Shown here piece after piece: positions 1 through 5,854 of a stretch of DNA of 5,878 nucleotides. Source of the DNA: Flavobacteriaceae bacterium (GTDB lineage Bacteria; Bacteroidota; Bacteroidia; Flavobacteriales; Flavobacteriaceae). Under the pieces are notes generated by a model that saw only the letters and a program-made list of their open reading frames with translations, did no database searches and was not told where the DNA came from. Made by a program: the position numbers and the translations under genes. Position 1 is the stretch's first letter; every line of letters begins with the position of its first letter. The DNA lies in NCBI GenBank assembly GCA_016649785.1, contig JAENXB010000182.1, positions 1-5,878 on the forward strand, written 5' to 3'.

Positions 1-78
1 ACCTAATTGCGAAGCGCGGATGGCAGTAACATATCCACCTGGGCCACTTCCTAAAACAATGATATCGTATTTACTCAT
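1..78 (-). CDS. lpd: Dihydrolipoyl dehydrogenase, N-terminal fragment (cut by window edge)
   Basis: The first 26 codons are visible, from an ATG at 78-76 to the window edge; the rest lies outside. The translation starts MSKYDIIVLGSGPGGYVTAI and continues RASQLG. This contains the FAD-binding Rossmann loop GxGxxG (Gly10, Gly12, Gly15), followed by a helix start typical of the E3 subunit of 2-oxoacid dehydrogenase complexes. By family knowledge the enzyme is a cytoplasmic FAD flavoprotein that reoxidises the lipoyl groups of pyruvate and 2-oxoglutarate dehydrogenase or the glycine cleavage system, passing electrons to NAD+. The catalytic CxxxxC disulfide lies beyond the window, so another flavoprotein disulfide reductase is not fully excluded, but the N-terminus matches lipoamide dehydrogenases closely. 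A terminator (188-221) separates it from the upstream minus-strand genes, so it probably has its own promoter in the 110-base AT-rich gap; I found no convincing box there. Confidence 0.85.
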   Translation of the reverse strand, partial: MSKYDIIVLGSGPGGYVTAIRASQLG

Positions 79-187
79 ATTCGGAATTTTTTGTAACAGT
101 TTAAGAAGTGCGAATTTAAGGAATAATAGGCTAAACTGAAAGTCTTTAAAAGGCAAGATTAACAAATTGTGTTATTCGGTTTAAATC

Positions 188-221
188 AAAAAAGCCTAAC
201 CCGGTTTTGGGTTAAGCCTTT
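188..221 (-). terminator. Rho-independent terminator of the hydrolase-MsrB-MsrB-lipoprotein unit
   Basis: Read on the minus strand, AAAGGCUUAACCC (221-209) pairs with GGGUUAGGCUUUU (202-190) across a 6-base loop. This gives 13 base pairs including two G-U wobbles, and the U-run continues to 188. Read as plus-strand RNA the same arms have a bulge and a mismatch, so the signal is oriented for minus-strand transcripts. It begins 22 bases after the stop of the collagen-like lipoprotein gene and closes the four-gene unit before lpd. Confidence 0.8.
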
Positions 222-243
222 ACTTTCTGATTTTATCTGTTTA

Positions 244-792
244 TTATTGAATTTCACCTTTTTTAATATCTTCGGGTTGAATATCCAAAGCCTGCATTAC
301 AGCTTTCATATTGGACATATCTACCCCAGAAGTTTCTGCAAATTCAGCTGGCACCACTACTATCCTAAGAACCTGATTATCTGTAAAGGATGGATCCAGC
401 GCAGCAAAATCTGCGGTACCGTCTAAGAAGATCAAAACATCAAAAAAAGTAAAATCGAAATTATACTGAAGAATTTGGCCATCTATAAAATAGGTTTGTG
501 GCAACATTCTAAAAACTTCTACCGGTAATCCACCGGCTTCTCCATCTTCTCCGGTTTTTAAGTATACCAAAACCACATCCGATTCAAAAACTTCTATTCC
601 TTCATCGTTAAAATCCAAAACCAAGGAATAATCATTTGCTGAAGTAAAACTTCCCTGAAGGTCAACCACTGTTCCAATAAGCCCATCTGCACCGGCAGGT
701 CCCTGCGGACCTTGAGGCCCAATGGCACCGTCATCGCCACAGGAGGTTAGAGCAAAGACAGAAATAAGTAATAATGTGAAAATCTTTTTCAT
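244..792 (-). CDS. Lipoprotein with short collagen-like Gly-X-Y tract, function unknown
   Basis: A 182-residue protein. The first 17 residues form a short lipoprotein signal peptide ending in the lipobox LTSC, with Cys18 the predicted lipidated residue. From Gly19 the sequence runs as seven unbroken Gly-X-Y triplets (GDD GAI GPQ GPQ GPA GAD GLI) to residue 39, then Gly40. Residues 41-182 are acidic and rich in alternating hydrophobic residues, suggesting a beta-sandwich, but I recognise no named domain; the C-terminus (about 160-182) looks helical. The acidic pair right after the lipidated Cys resembles the surface-export signals known for Bacteroidetes lipoproteins, so display on the outer face of the outer membrane is plausible but inferred. 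It is the last gene of the unit, starting 15 bases after the cytoplasmic MsrB stop and followed by a terminator. The leader has no strong Shine-Dalgarno. No function can be assigned; collagen-like tracts can trimerise, but seven triplets is short for that alone. Confidence 0.85.
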   Translation of the reverse strand: MKKIFTLLLISVFALTSCGDDGAIGPQGPQGPAGADGLIGTVVDLQGSFTSANDYSLVLDFNDEGIEVFESDVVLVYLKTGEDGEAGGLPVEVFRMLPQTYFIDGQILQYNFDFTFFDVLIFLDGTADFAALDPSFTDNQVLRIVVVPAEFAETSGVDMSNMKAVMQALDIQPEDIKKGEIQ

Positions 793-807
793 AATAATAA
801 GTTTAGG

Positions 808-1203
808 TTATTTTTTAAATTCAATACTAGCCGAATTAACGCAATAGCGTTGTCCGGTTTGTGTAGGGCCATCGTCAAAAACATGTCCCAAATGGCTTCC
901 GCAGTTGGCACATAAAATCTCGATGCGGAGCGTTTCAAATGCTCTATCCTGAACATATTCAACACTTCCTTCGATAGCATTGTCAAAACTGGGCCAGCCA
1001 CAACCACTTTCAAACTTGCTGTCGCTTTCAAATAACTTAGCATCGCAGGCAGCGCACCTGTAATCCCCGTTTTTGTCGAAATGAAGGTTATATTTTCCGG
1101 AATGCGGGGCTTCAGTTCCTTTTTCTCTCAGTACACTGTATTGCTCGTCTGATAATTGCTCTTTCCATTGATCTTCGCTTTTTTCCACTTTATATTTTTT
1201 CAT
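808..1203 (-). CDS. msrB: Peptide-methionine (R)-S-oxide reductase, cytoplasmic MsrB
   Basis: A 131-residue single-domain MsrB, about the usual bacterial length, with no signal peptide and therefore cytoplasmic. It reduces methionine-R-sulfoxide in oxidised proteins, with thioredoxin as the usual electron donor. Structural zinc ligands are Cys50 and Cys53 (CAAC) and Cys98 and Cys101 (CANC). The catalytic cysteine is Cys121 in RYCVNSAS. Cys68 in SGCGWPSF sits 53 residues upstream of it, the place of the resolving cysteine in two-cysteine MsrBs. HLGHVFDDGP (residues 105-114) is the family substrate-site signature. The ATG at 1203-1201 follows the stop of the upstream MsrB paralogue after only 2 bases, so translation is probably coupled; the next gene starts 15 bases downstream. 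The family assignment is secure; cytoplasmic location follows from the absence of any hydrophobic N-terminus. Confidence 0.96.
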   Translation of the reverse strand: MKKYKVEKSEDQWKEQLSDEQYSVLREKGTEAPHSGKYNLHFDKNGDYRCAACDAKLFESDSKFESGCGWPSFDNAIEGSVEYVQDRAFETLRIEILCANCGSHLGHVFDDGPTQTGQRYCVNSASIEFKK

Positions 1204-1205
1204 TA

Positions 1206-1697
1206 TTATTCTTTTTTAGGGGCATCTGGAATAAAATTCATGGCAACTCCATTAATACAATGCCTTTTTCCTGTAGTTTCGCGTGGGCCGTCGTCAAAAA
1301 GGTGTCCTAAATGACCTCCACAGTGGGCACAATGAATTTCGTTGCGTTCAAATCCCAATTTTGAATCGGTACCATAACTTACTCCGCCTTCAATTGCCCT
1401 GTCGAAACTTGGCCAACCGGTACCACTATCAAATTTATGTTCAGATCGATATAATTCTTTTGCACAGGCTGCACAAACAAAAGTTCCGGATTCCTCTACA
1501 TCGTTTAGTTCACTGGAATAAGCTTTTTCTGTATCACCTTTCCGCAATACGGCGTATTCCTGGGGAGTTAAGAGCTTCTTCCATTCGGCATCTGTCTTTG
1601 TTACTTCAAATTTTGAAGTTGCTTTTGATTCTTTTTGAGCGTTTCCATTACAACCTATTGTAATGATTGTCAATAGAGTAAGGATTATAGTTTTCAT
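1206..1697 (-). CDS. msrB: Envelope-anchored (lipoprotein) MsrB-type methionine sulfoxide reductase
   Basis: Read from the ATG at 1697-1695 this is a 163-residue protein. An in-frame TTG three codons upstream (1706) would add three residues, but the ATG gives a normal signal peptide start. The N-terminus MKTIILTLLTIITIGC is a lipoprotein-type signal with Cys16 as the likely lipidated residue; the lipobox is weak (Thr at -3), so ordinary secretion with cleavage after GNA is the alternative. Either way the enzyme faces the periplasm. The MsrB domain spans about residues 30-156: zinc ligands Cys75, Cys78 (CAAC) and Cys123, Cys126 (CAHC), signature HLGHLFDDGP at 129-138, and catalytic Cys147 in RHCING. 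The resolving cysteine of its neighbour is replaced by Thr93 (SGTGWPSF) and no other free cysteine remains, which suggests a one-cysteine mechanism needing an external reductant. It lies 34 bases after the hydrolase and 2 bases before the cytoplasmic MsrB. Confidence 0.93.
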   Translation of the reverse strand: MKTIILTLLTIITIGCNGNAQKESKATSKFEVTKTDAEWKKLLTPQEYAVLRKGDTEKAYSSELNDVEESGTFVCAACAKELYRSEHKFDSGTGWPSFDRAIEGGVSYGTDSKLGFERNEIHCAHCGGHLGHLFDDGPRETTGKRHCINGVAMNFIPDAPKKE

Positions 1698-1731
1698 AAT
1701 AATCAAATTATTTTCTTTAAAATTACAAAAA

Positions 1732-2601
1732 TCATTCCGTGATGAATGTTGAAATTTTGTTAATTACATCGGGATCTCCTAAAATTTTTCGATGTCCCAA
1801 GCCTTCGGTGACGAATAACTTTCCATTTTCAAGTTTATCGACAATTTCATGTGCAGAACTTATGTGGACATCTATATCATTTTTGTCGTGTACCACCAAG
1901 GTTGCTACTTTAACGCTTTCAGCAGAAAATGCTCCGGAATAATTATCCATATCCTCCCCGAATTTTTTATCGAAGTAAGCTTTCATCAATTTAGCTACCT
2001 TTTCATTCAGCTTCATATTCTTTGCGAATTCTCTCGTAATATGGGTGACACTGTTGGCGGTCCCTATCAATACAAGTTTATTTACGCTAAAACCATTCTT
2101 TATAGCCTTTAAAAGTGACATTCCTCCCAAGGAATGCCCTATGGCGGCTTCAAAAGGACCGTATTCCTTTTCTATATGGTGTATGGATTCAATAAAAAAT
2201 GGCATCATACTTGTTTTTCCGGGTGCTTTCCCATGGGCGGGAGCATCAAAACTTATCACGCTAAAACCTTTAGTTACCAACTCTTTCGCAATAACACACA
2301 ATTGAGTGCCGCTGCCGCTCCAACCGTGTACCAACAAAACCTTTTTTGGACCGGTTCCATATTTATAAACCACAATTTTCCTGTTTATGGACGGAATGTT
2401 TATAGTTTCCTGAATTGATTTTTTATCCATTTCCTTTTCCCGATTTGGCAATTTGTAACGAAATGGGGATAAAAATAGTTTTGCGGCAAAACGACTCGCC
2501 AGAAAAGGGGAGATGGCGGTTAAAATTTTCCCTGTAATAAGTATGTATGCAGGAGTTAGCAATACCTGAACAGGGGTTTTCTCAATATGTTTTTTTGGCA
2601 T
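1732..2601 (-). CDS. Alpha/beta hydrolase, substrate unknown
   Basis: A 289-residue serine hydrolase of the alpha/beta fold. HGWSGSG (residues 92-98) forms the oxyanion-hole loop and FDAPAHG (118-124) is the usual next strand-loop. GHSLGG (155-160) is the nucleophile elbow with Ser157. Asp242 (in VVHDKNDIDV, with Asp239 as the alternative) and His270 (in EGLGHRKIL) complete the triad. Residues 11-47 form a hydrophobic, partly amphipathic N-terminal extension without a cleavable signal, so the protein may sit at the inner face of the membrane. The fold covers esterases, lipases, thioesterases and peptidases, and nothing seen narrows the substrate. The ATG at 2601 opens the frame after an AT-rich leader. 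It is the first gene of the four-gene minus-strand unit, 34 bases upstream of the lipoprotein MsrB, and is divergent from the M48 protease gene. Confidence 0.92.
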   Translation of the reverse strand: MPKKHIEKTPVQVLLTPAYILITGKILTAISPFLASRFAAKLFLSPFRYKLPNREKEMDKKSIQETINIPSINRKIVVYKYGTGPKKVLLVHGWSGSGTQLCVIAKELVTKGFSVISFDAPAHGKAPGKTSMMPFFIESIHHIEKEYGPFEAAIGHSLGGMSLLKAIKNGFSVNKLVLIGTANSVTHITREFAKNMKLNEKVAKLMKAYFDKKFGEDMDNYSGAFSAESVKVATLVVHDKNDIDVHISSAHEIVDKLENGKLFVTEGLGHRKILGDPDVINKISTFITE

Positions 2602-2779
2602 AATTTAAATAAAAACCGCAAGTTAATAATTTATGATTGAAGACCGCAGCATTTGAATAAACCTTCCCAATGAAATAAATTGGTATCATTTTTGGATTTA
2701 TCCATTTGTTAAAGCGAGCATAAAGCCTGTACGTTGATGATAGCTGTTTTGTACTTTTAACAAATTAAAACTAAAAACC
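2602..2779. promoter_or_regulatory. Divergent intergenic region with a possible promoter for the M48 gene
   Basis: This 178-base AT-rich gap separates the hydrolase (minus) and the M48 lipoprotein (plus), so it should hold both promoters. On the plus strand TACTTTTA at 2752-2759 matches seven of eight positions of the Bacteroidetes -7 box TAnnTTTG and lies 20 bases before the ATG. A TTG at 2734-2736 is a possible -33 element, but its 15-base spacing is short. I found no convincing box for the minus direction. A small inverted repeat, CCAAT (2667-2671) and ATTGG (2679-2683), could be an operator but is too short to rely on. No tRNA, small gene or repeat array is visible. Confidence 0.3.
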
Positions 2780-3601
2780 ATGATAAAAAGAAGTTTACTT
2801 ATAACTGTTTTTACGGTGCTAACATTGGTAGGCTGTAAAACCAACCCTTTTACGGGAGAAAAAAATTTGAATTTTGTTTCAAACGCTCAGTTGTTTCCAA
2901 TGGCTTTTGAGCAATATGATCAATTTTTGGCGGAAAACAAAGTGATCACAGGTACTTCAGAAGCTAATATGATCAAGAATGTTGGACAAAAAATTGTTAC
3001 TGCTTCCGAAAGGTATTTGAATGCCAATGGATATCAGGGGTATTTAAATGATTTCGCCTGGGAATTTAACCTTGTTAAAGATGATGCAGTTAACGCCTGG
3101 GCAATGCCAGGAGGAAAAGTTGTTTTTTACACCGGGATCTTGCCGATCGCAAAAGATGAAACCGGAATTGCAGTTATTATGGCCCACGAGGTGGCACACG
3201 CCCTGGCAGATCACGGCGCACAACGTATGAGTGCCGCACAATTACAACAGTTGGGTGCGGTTGCCGGTGGTATTGCCTTAAGCGGAAAAAGCGAGCAGAC
3301 GCAACAAATTTTTGCACAGGCCTATGGTTTGGGTACTCAGGTGGGAGTAATGTTGCCGTTTAGCCGAAGCCATGAAACTGAAGCCGACAGAATTGGTCTT
3401 ACCTTAATGGCAATTGCAGGATATAACCCTGATCAAGCAGCCGATTTATGGAGAAGAATGGCTGCTCAAGCCAATTCACAGGCCCCACCGGAATTTTTAA
3501 GTACGCACCCTGCAACAGCTACCAGGATCAATAATTTGAGCGCTTGGGCTCCTGAAGCAAAAGCTGAAGCCAAAAAATACGGAGTGACTTCCTTTAAATA
3601 A
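2780..3601 (+). CDS. M48-family zinc metalloprotease lipoprotein (Oma1/LoiP-like)
   Basis: A 273-residue protein with a lipoprotein signal ending LTLVGC (Cys19), so it is anchored in the envelope. After the Cys comes KTNPFTGEKNLNFVS, the start typical of M48C-type bacterial lipoproteases. The catalytic domain contains HEVAH at 136-140 (zinc ligands His136 and His140, catalytic Glu137). A second motif, SRSHETEADRIG at 195-206, matches ExxxD with Glu199 as the probable third zinc ligand and Asp203. STHP at 241-244 is also conserved in this group. By family knowledge these proteases degrade misfolded or damaged envelope proteins; the natural substrate here is unknown. Residues 152-190, between the two motifs, are rich in Ala, Gly and Gln, as in relatives. 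The ATG at 2780 follows an A-rich leader, and the gene ends just before a strong terminator. All catalytic residues are present, so it should be active. Confidence 0.94.
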   Translation: MIKRSLLITVFTVLTLVGCKTNPFTGEKNLNFVSNAQLFPMAFEQYDQFLAENKVITGTSEANMIKNVGQKIVTASERYLNANGYQGYLNDFAWEFNLVKDDAVNAWAMPGGKVVFYTGILPIAKDETGIAVIMAHEVAHALADHGAQRMSAAQLQQLGAVAGGIALSGKSEQTQQIFAQAYGLGTQVGVMLPFSRSHETEADRIGLTLMAIAGYNPDQAADLWRRMAAQANSQAPPEFLSTHPATATRINNLSAWAPEAKAEAKKYGVTSFK

Positions 3602-3620
3602 TTGAAATAAAATTTTTTAA

Positions 3621-3661
3621 ATAGAAAAAGCTGCTCTTAATGGGCAGCTTTTTCTATTTTT
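3621..3661 (+). terminator. Strong hairpin terminator after the M48 gene, abutting the MFS start
   Basis: ATAGAAAAAGCTGCTC (3621-3636) pairs with GGGCAGCTTTTTCTAT (3642-3657) over a 5-base loop. The 16-base-pair stem has one G-T wobble and no mismatch, and is followed by TTTT (3658-3661). It starts 20 bases after the M48 stop. Its right arm ends 9 bases before the ATG of the next gene, so it also occupies the region where ribosomes would load for that gene. The shape fits a rho-independent terminator; a role as attenuator or leader structure for the transporter is possible. Confidence 0.8.
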
Positions 3662-3666
3662 AGAAA

Positions 3667-4986
3667 ATGAAAAACCTACCTAAAGGAAATAAAAAGTTGT
3701 TGAATGCCTGGGCATTTTACGACTGGGCAAATTCGGTGTATCCTCTCGTTATTTCCTCTGCAATTTTTCCTATTTTTTATGGTGCCATCACTATTGTAAA
3801 AAATGAACAGGGCTATATTGTTGACGACACAGTAGCATTCCTGGGATTTAATCTCAACAATGATTCTCTCATAAGCTATGTAACCGCCCTCGCTTTTTTA
3901 GTTGTTTCCTTTACCAGTCCGCTATTGTCCGGTATTTCCGATTATGTGGGAAATAAAAAATCGTTCCTGAAATTTTTCTGTTATCTGGGAGCGGTTTCCT
4001 GTATAGGCTTATTTTGGTTTAGCCTGGATTTTCTTTGGTTTGGTTTATTGTGTTATTTTTTGGCTTTGATCGGGTTTTGGTCAAGTTTGGTTTTCTACAA
4101 TTCTTATTTGCCGGACATCGCTTATCCGGATCAGCAGGATAAAATTAGCGCAAAGGGGTTTTCCTTAGGATATATTGGCAGTGTAATTTTATTGATCATC
4201 TGTTTGATAATGATCATGAAATATGACTGGTTTGGATTTGAAGATGAAGGCTTGCCAACCCGGCTTTCTTTTGTGTTTACAGGAATCTGGTGGATAGGAT
4301 TTAGTCAGTACACATATTATTATTTGCCGGTAGGAAATAAAAAACAAAAGATGAGCAGGGATGTTTTGTTTAACGGGTTTAGGGAACTTAAACTGATCTG
4401 GAATTTTCTGCAGAATCAACTTGCACTCAAACGCTATCTTGTCGCATTTTTCACCTATAGCATGGCAGTGCAAACTATAATGTTAATTGCCACCTATTTT
4501 GGGATTGAAGAACTGGACTGGGGAAACCAGGACCCCACAACCGGATTAATAGTGAGTATCCTGCTCATTCAATTGGTGGCTGTTGTCGGGGCGACTTTAA
4601 CGGCAAGGATTGCCTTAAAAATAGGAAATATCAAAACCCTTATTATCCTTAACTTGTTTTGGATTGTTATTTGCGTGTATGCTTATTTTATAGTTTCACC
4701 ACAGGAATTTTATGTAGCCGCTGCCTGCGTGGGATTGGTCATGGGAGGAACCCAAGCCTTGTCCCGTTCTACCTATTCCAAAATGTTACCTGAAAACACA
4801 TTGGACACGACGAGTTATTTCAGTTTTTATGATGTTTCAGAGAAAATTGGAATCGTGATCGGGATGCTTATGTATGGAATAGTTGCCCAACTTACAGGAA
4901 GCGTTAGAAATGCTATTTTATTTTTGGTGATCTTCTTTTTAGGAGGGGTGATTTTATTAATTCGCGTGCCAAAAGAAAAGGTATAA
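3667..4986 (+). CDS. MFS transporter, UMF1 (Atg22-like) family
   Basis: A 439-residue integral membrane protein with about twelve predicted helices: near 22-42, 68-89, 100-120, 122-146, 166-186, 200-220, 255-280, 293-316, 322-342, 347-366, 392-412 and 414-434. The N-terminal motif WAFYDWANSVY (15-25) is characteristic of the UMF1 branch of the major facilitator superfamily. SGISDYVGNKKSFL (88-101) is the MFS motif-A loop between helices 2 and 3, and GGTQALSRSTYSKMLPE (360-376) is a second family signature. The family includes yeast Atg22, a vacuolar amino acid exporter, but substrates of bacterial members are generally unknown and I assign none. The ATG at 3667 is needed to include the conserved N-terminus. 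The leader is unusual because a terminator-like hairpin ends 9 bases upstream. The gene may be served by readthrough from the M48 gene or by a promoter inside its 3' end. Its stop lies within the stem of the facing gene's terminator. Confidence 0.93.
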   Translation: MKNLPKGNKKLLNAWAFYDWANSVYPLVISSAIFPIFYGAITIVKNEQGYIVDDTVAFLGFNLNNDSLISYVTALAFLVVSFTSPLLSGISDYVGNKKSFLKFFCYLGAVSCIGLFWFSLDFLWFGLLCYFLALIGFWSSLVFYNSYLPDIAYPDQQDKISAKGFSLGYIGSVILLIICLIMIMKYDWFGFEDEGLPTRLSFVFTGIWWIGFSQYTYYYLPVGNKKQKMSRDVLFNGFRELKLIWNFLQNQLALKRYLVAFFTYSMAVQTIMLIATYFGIEELDWGNQDPTTGLIVSILLIQLVAVVGATLTARIALKIGNIKTLIILNLFWIVICVYAYFIVSPQEFYVAAACVGLVMGGTQALSRSTYSKMLPENTLDTTSYFSFYDVSEKIGIVIGMLMYGIVAQLTGSVRNAILFLVIFFLGGVILLIRVPKEKV

Positions 4987-5027
4987 AAATCAAGGAAAAT
5001 CTCAATTCCACTTGACTTTTATACCTT
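4978..5027 (-). terminator. Terminator of the DUF2807 gene, overlapping the MFS stop codon
   Basis: On the minus strand AAGGUAUAAAAGUCAAG (5027-5011) pairs with CUUGAUUUUUAUACCUU (4994-4978): 17 pairs with one G-U wobble, a 16-base loop, then the U-rich tail UUCUUUU. On the plus strand the wobble becomes an A-C mismatch and no T-run follows, so the main direction is minus. It may still act weakly as a shared terminator for the convergent MFS gene, whose stop codon (4984-4986) lies in the stem. Confidence 0.7.
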
Positions 5028-5048
5028 CAATAAAATGCCCTGGTTTTT

Positions 5049-5783
5049 TTAATTTTTTGAAACAGTACCTGAACCCGAAGTTTTAAAATTTTGTTTATCA
5101 GGATTTCCACGGTATTTTATGTCTCCCGAGCCTGAAACTTTTGCTTCAAGTTCGTTTTCAACAGATACTTCCATATCGCCGGACCCCGTTACAGAAGCAT
5201 CAACTTTAACTGCTTTTAGATCATATGCGAAAACATCACCAGAACCGGTTATTTTACATTTAAATTCCCGGGAAGTACCCTTTAATTTAAGGTCACCGGA
5301 ACCTGTAATCGTACTTTCAAGATTTTCTGTGATCAGGTTTAAATTCATATTTCCAGATCCTGTTACGTTTATTTTAAAATCCCTCGCTCTGATAGCGTCT
5401 GAGTTACTAATGTGACCAGATCCGGTAAGAGTCAGGGCTCCCAATGTTTCAAAGGGAACTACAATTCTGATTGGGTAGTTTTTTGAAGGATCAATAGCTA
5501 CGCCTTTTTGTATGGATATTCTCAAATGCCCATTAGTAACTTCGGTTTCAATGAATTCCATTAAATTACCTTCGGCTTCAATATCTATCTTTCCTTCGCT
5601 GCCGGCAATAAGTTGTACTTCCATCATTCCGGTTACGGAGATCTGGTCATAATTCCCTACAGACCTGGTTTGGTTGGTCACTTCTTTATTTCCGGCAACT
5701 TTTTTTGAATTGCTCCACCACTGGGCATTTAAAGTGTTTGCCGAAAATAAGAGGATACTAAAGAATAGGATTGCGTTTTTCAT
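5049..5783 (-). CDS. Secreted DUF2807 (head GIN domain) protein with Gly-Ser-Gly repeats
   Basis: A 244-residue protein. Residues 1-20 are a Sec signal peptide with likely cleavage after Ala20 (TLNA-Q), so it is exported; no lipobox is present. The mature part matches the DUF2807 / putative auto-transporter adhesin head GIN domain: an opening segment (about 40-110, with SVTGMMEVQLIAG at 49-61), then a ladder of short beta-strand repeats. Each repeat ends in Gly-Ser-Gly, at 121, 142, 161, 180, 200, 218 and 237, spaced 18-21 residues apart, usually preceded by Thr and followed by a polar residue. Such spacing fits a right-handed parallel beta-helix with one turn per repeat. The family is common in Bacteroidetes; an adhesin role has been suggested by name but the function is not established. 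The gene is monocistronic as far as seen, with its own terminator, and converges on the MFS gene. The single Cys176 makes a disulfide unlikely. Confidence 0.9.
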   Translation of the reverse strand: MKNAILFFSILLFSANTLNAQWWSNSKKVAGNKEVTNQTRSVGNYDQISVTGMMEVQLIAGSEGKIDIEAEGNLMEFIETEVTNGHLRISIQKGVAIDPSKNYPIRIVVPFETLGALTLTGSGHISNSDAIRARDFKINVTGSGNMNLNLITENLESTITGSGDLKLKGTSREFKCKITGSGDVFAYDLKAVKVDASVTGSGDMEVSVENELEAKVSGSGDIKYRGNPDKQNFKTSGSGTVSKN

Positions 5784-5818
5784 TTTTATTTTTTTGTTTG
5801 ATTGATTTTACTTTTGTT

Positions 5819-5854
5819 GAAAACTAATATTTGCATAATTGGAATTGATAACAA
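5819..5854 (-). promoter_or_regulatory. Possible promoter of the DUF2807 gene
   Basis: Read on the minus strand, TAGTTTTC (5826-5819) matches seven of eight positions of the Bacteroidetes -7 box TAnnTTTG. It lies 35 bases before the ATG, giving a short leader. A TTG (5854-5852) could be the -33 element, but the 25-base spacer is longer than usual. A better-matching TACTTTTG at 5809-5816 lies on the opposite strand and points out of the window. In such AT-rich DNA these matches are weak evidence. Confidence 0.25.

Noticed and set aside
673..735. Short GC-richer repeat-like pattern as a possible tandem DNA repeat
   Set aside because: It is the coding sequence of the Gly-Pro-Gln type triplets; codons vary between units and there is no spacer structure.
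789..1043. An 84-codon minus-strand frame overlapping the cytoplasmic MsrB
   Set aside because: It is the same DNA in another frame; the MsrB frame carries all the zinc and catalytic cysteines.
860..1345. Similar DNA in the two MsrB genes (around 866-927 and 1284-1345) as a possible direct repeat or recent duplication
   Set aside because: The matching stretches encode the conserved CxxCG-HLGH-FDDGP motif and the rest of the genes differ clearly, so this is conserved coding sequence of old paralogues.
1283..1663. A 126-codon plus-strand open frame opposite the lipoprotein MsrB gene
   Set aside because: It is the antisense of a clear MsrB gene, its translation resembles no family, and no leader or promoter supports it.
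1698..1706. TTG start adding three residues to the lipoprotein MsrB
   Set aside because: The ATG at 1697 gives a standard Met-Lys signal peptide start; a rarer TTG is not needed.
2667..2683. CCAAT...ATTGG inverted repeat as an operator
   Set aside because: Five-base arms in AT-rich intergenic DNA are expected by chance; mentioned only within the intergenic entry.
4189..4473. A 94-codon minus-strand frame inside the MFS gene
   Set aside because: It is antisense to well-supported transmembrane coding sequence and shows no domain or start signal.
5119..5415. Repeated CCGGA/CCAGA-type words in the DUF2807 gene as a possible repeat array, and the 98-codon plus-strand frame over it
   Set aside because: The words are reverse-complement codons for the Gly-Ser-Gly turns; the plus frame is their shadow.
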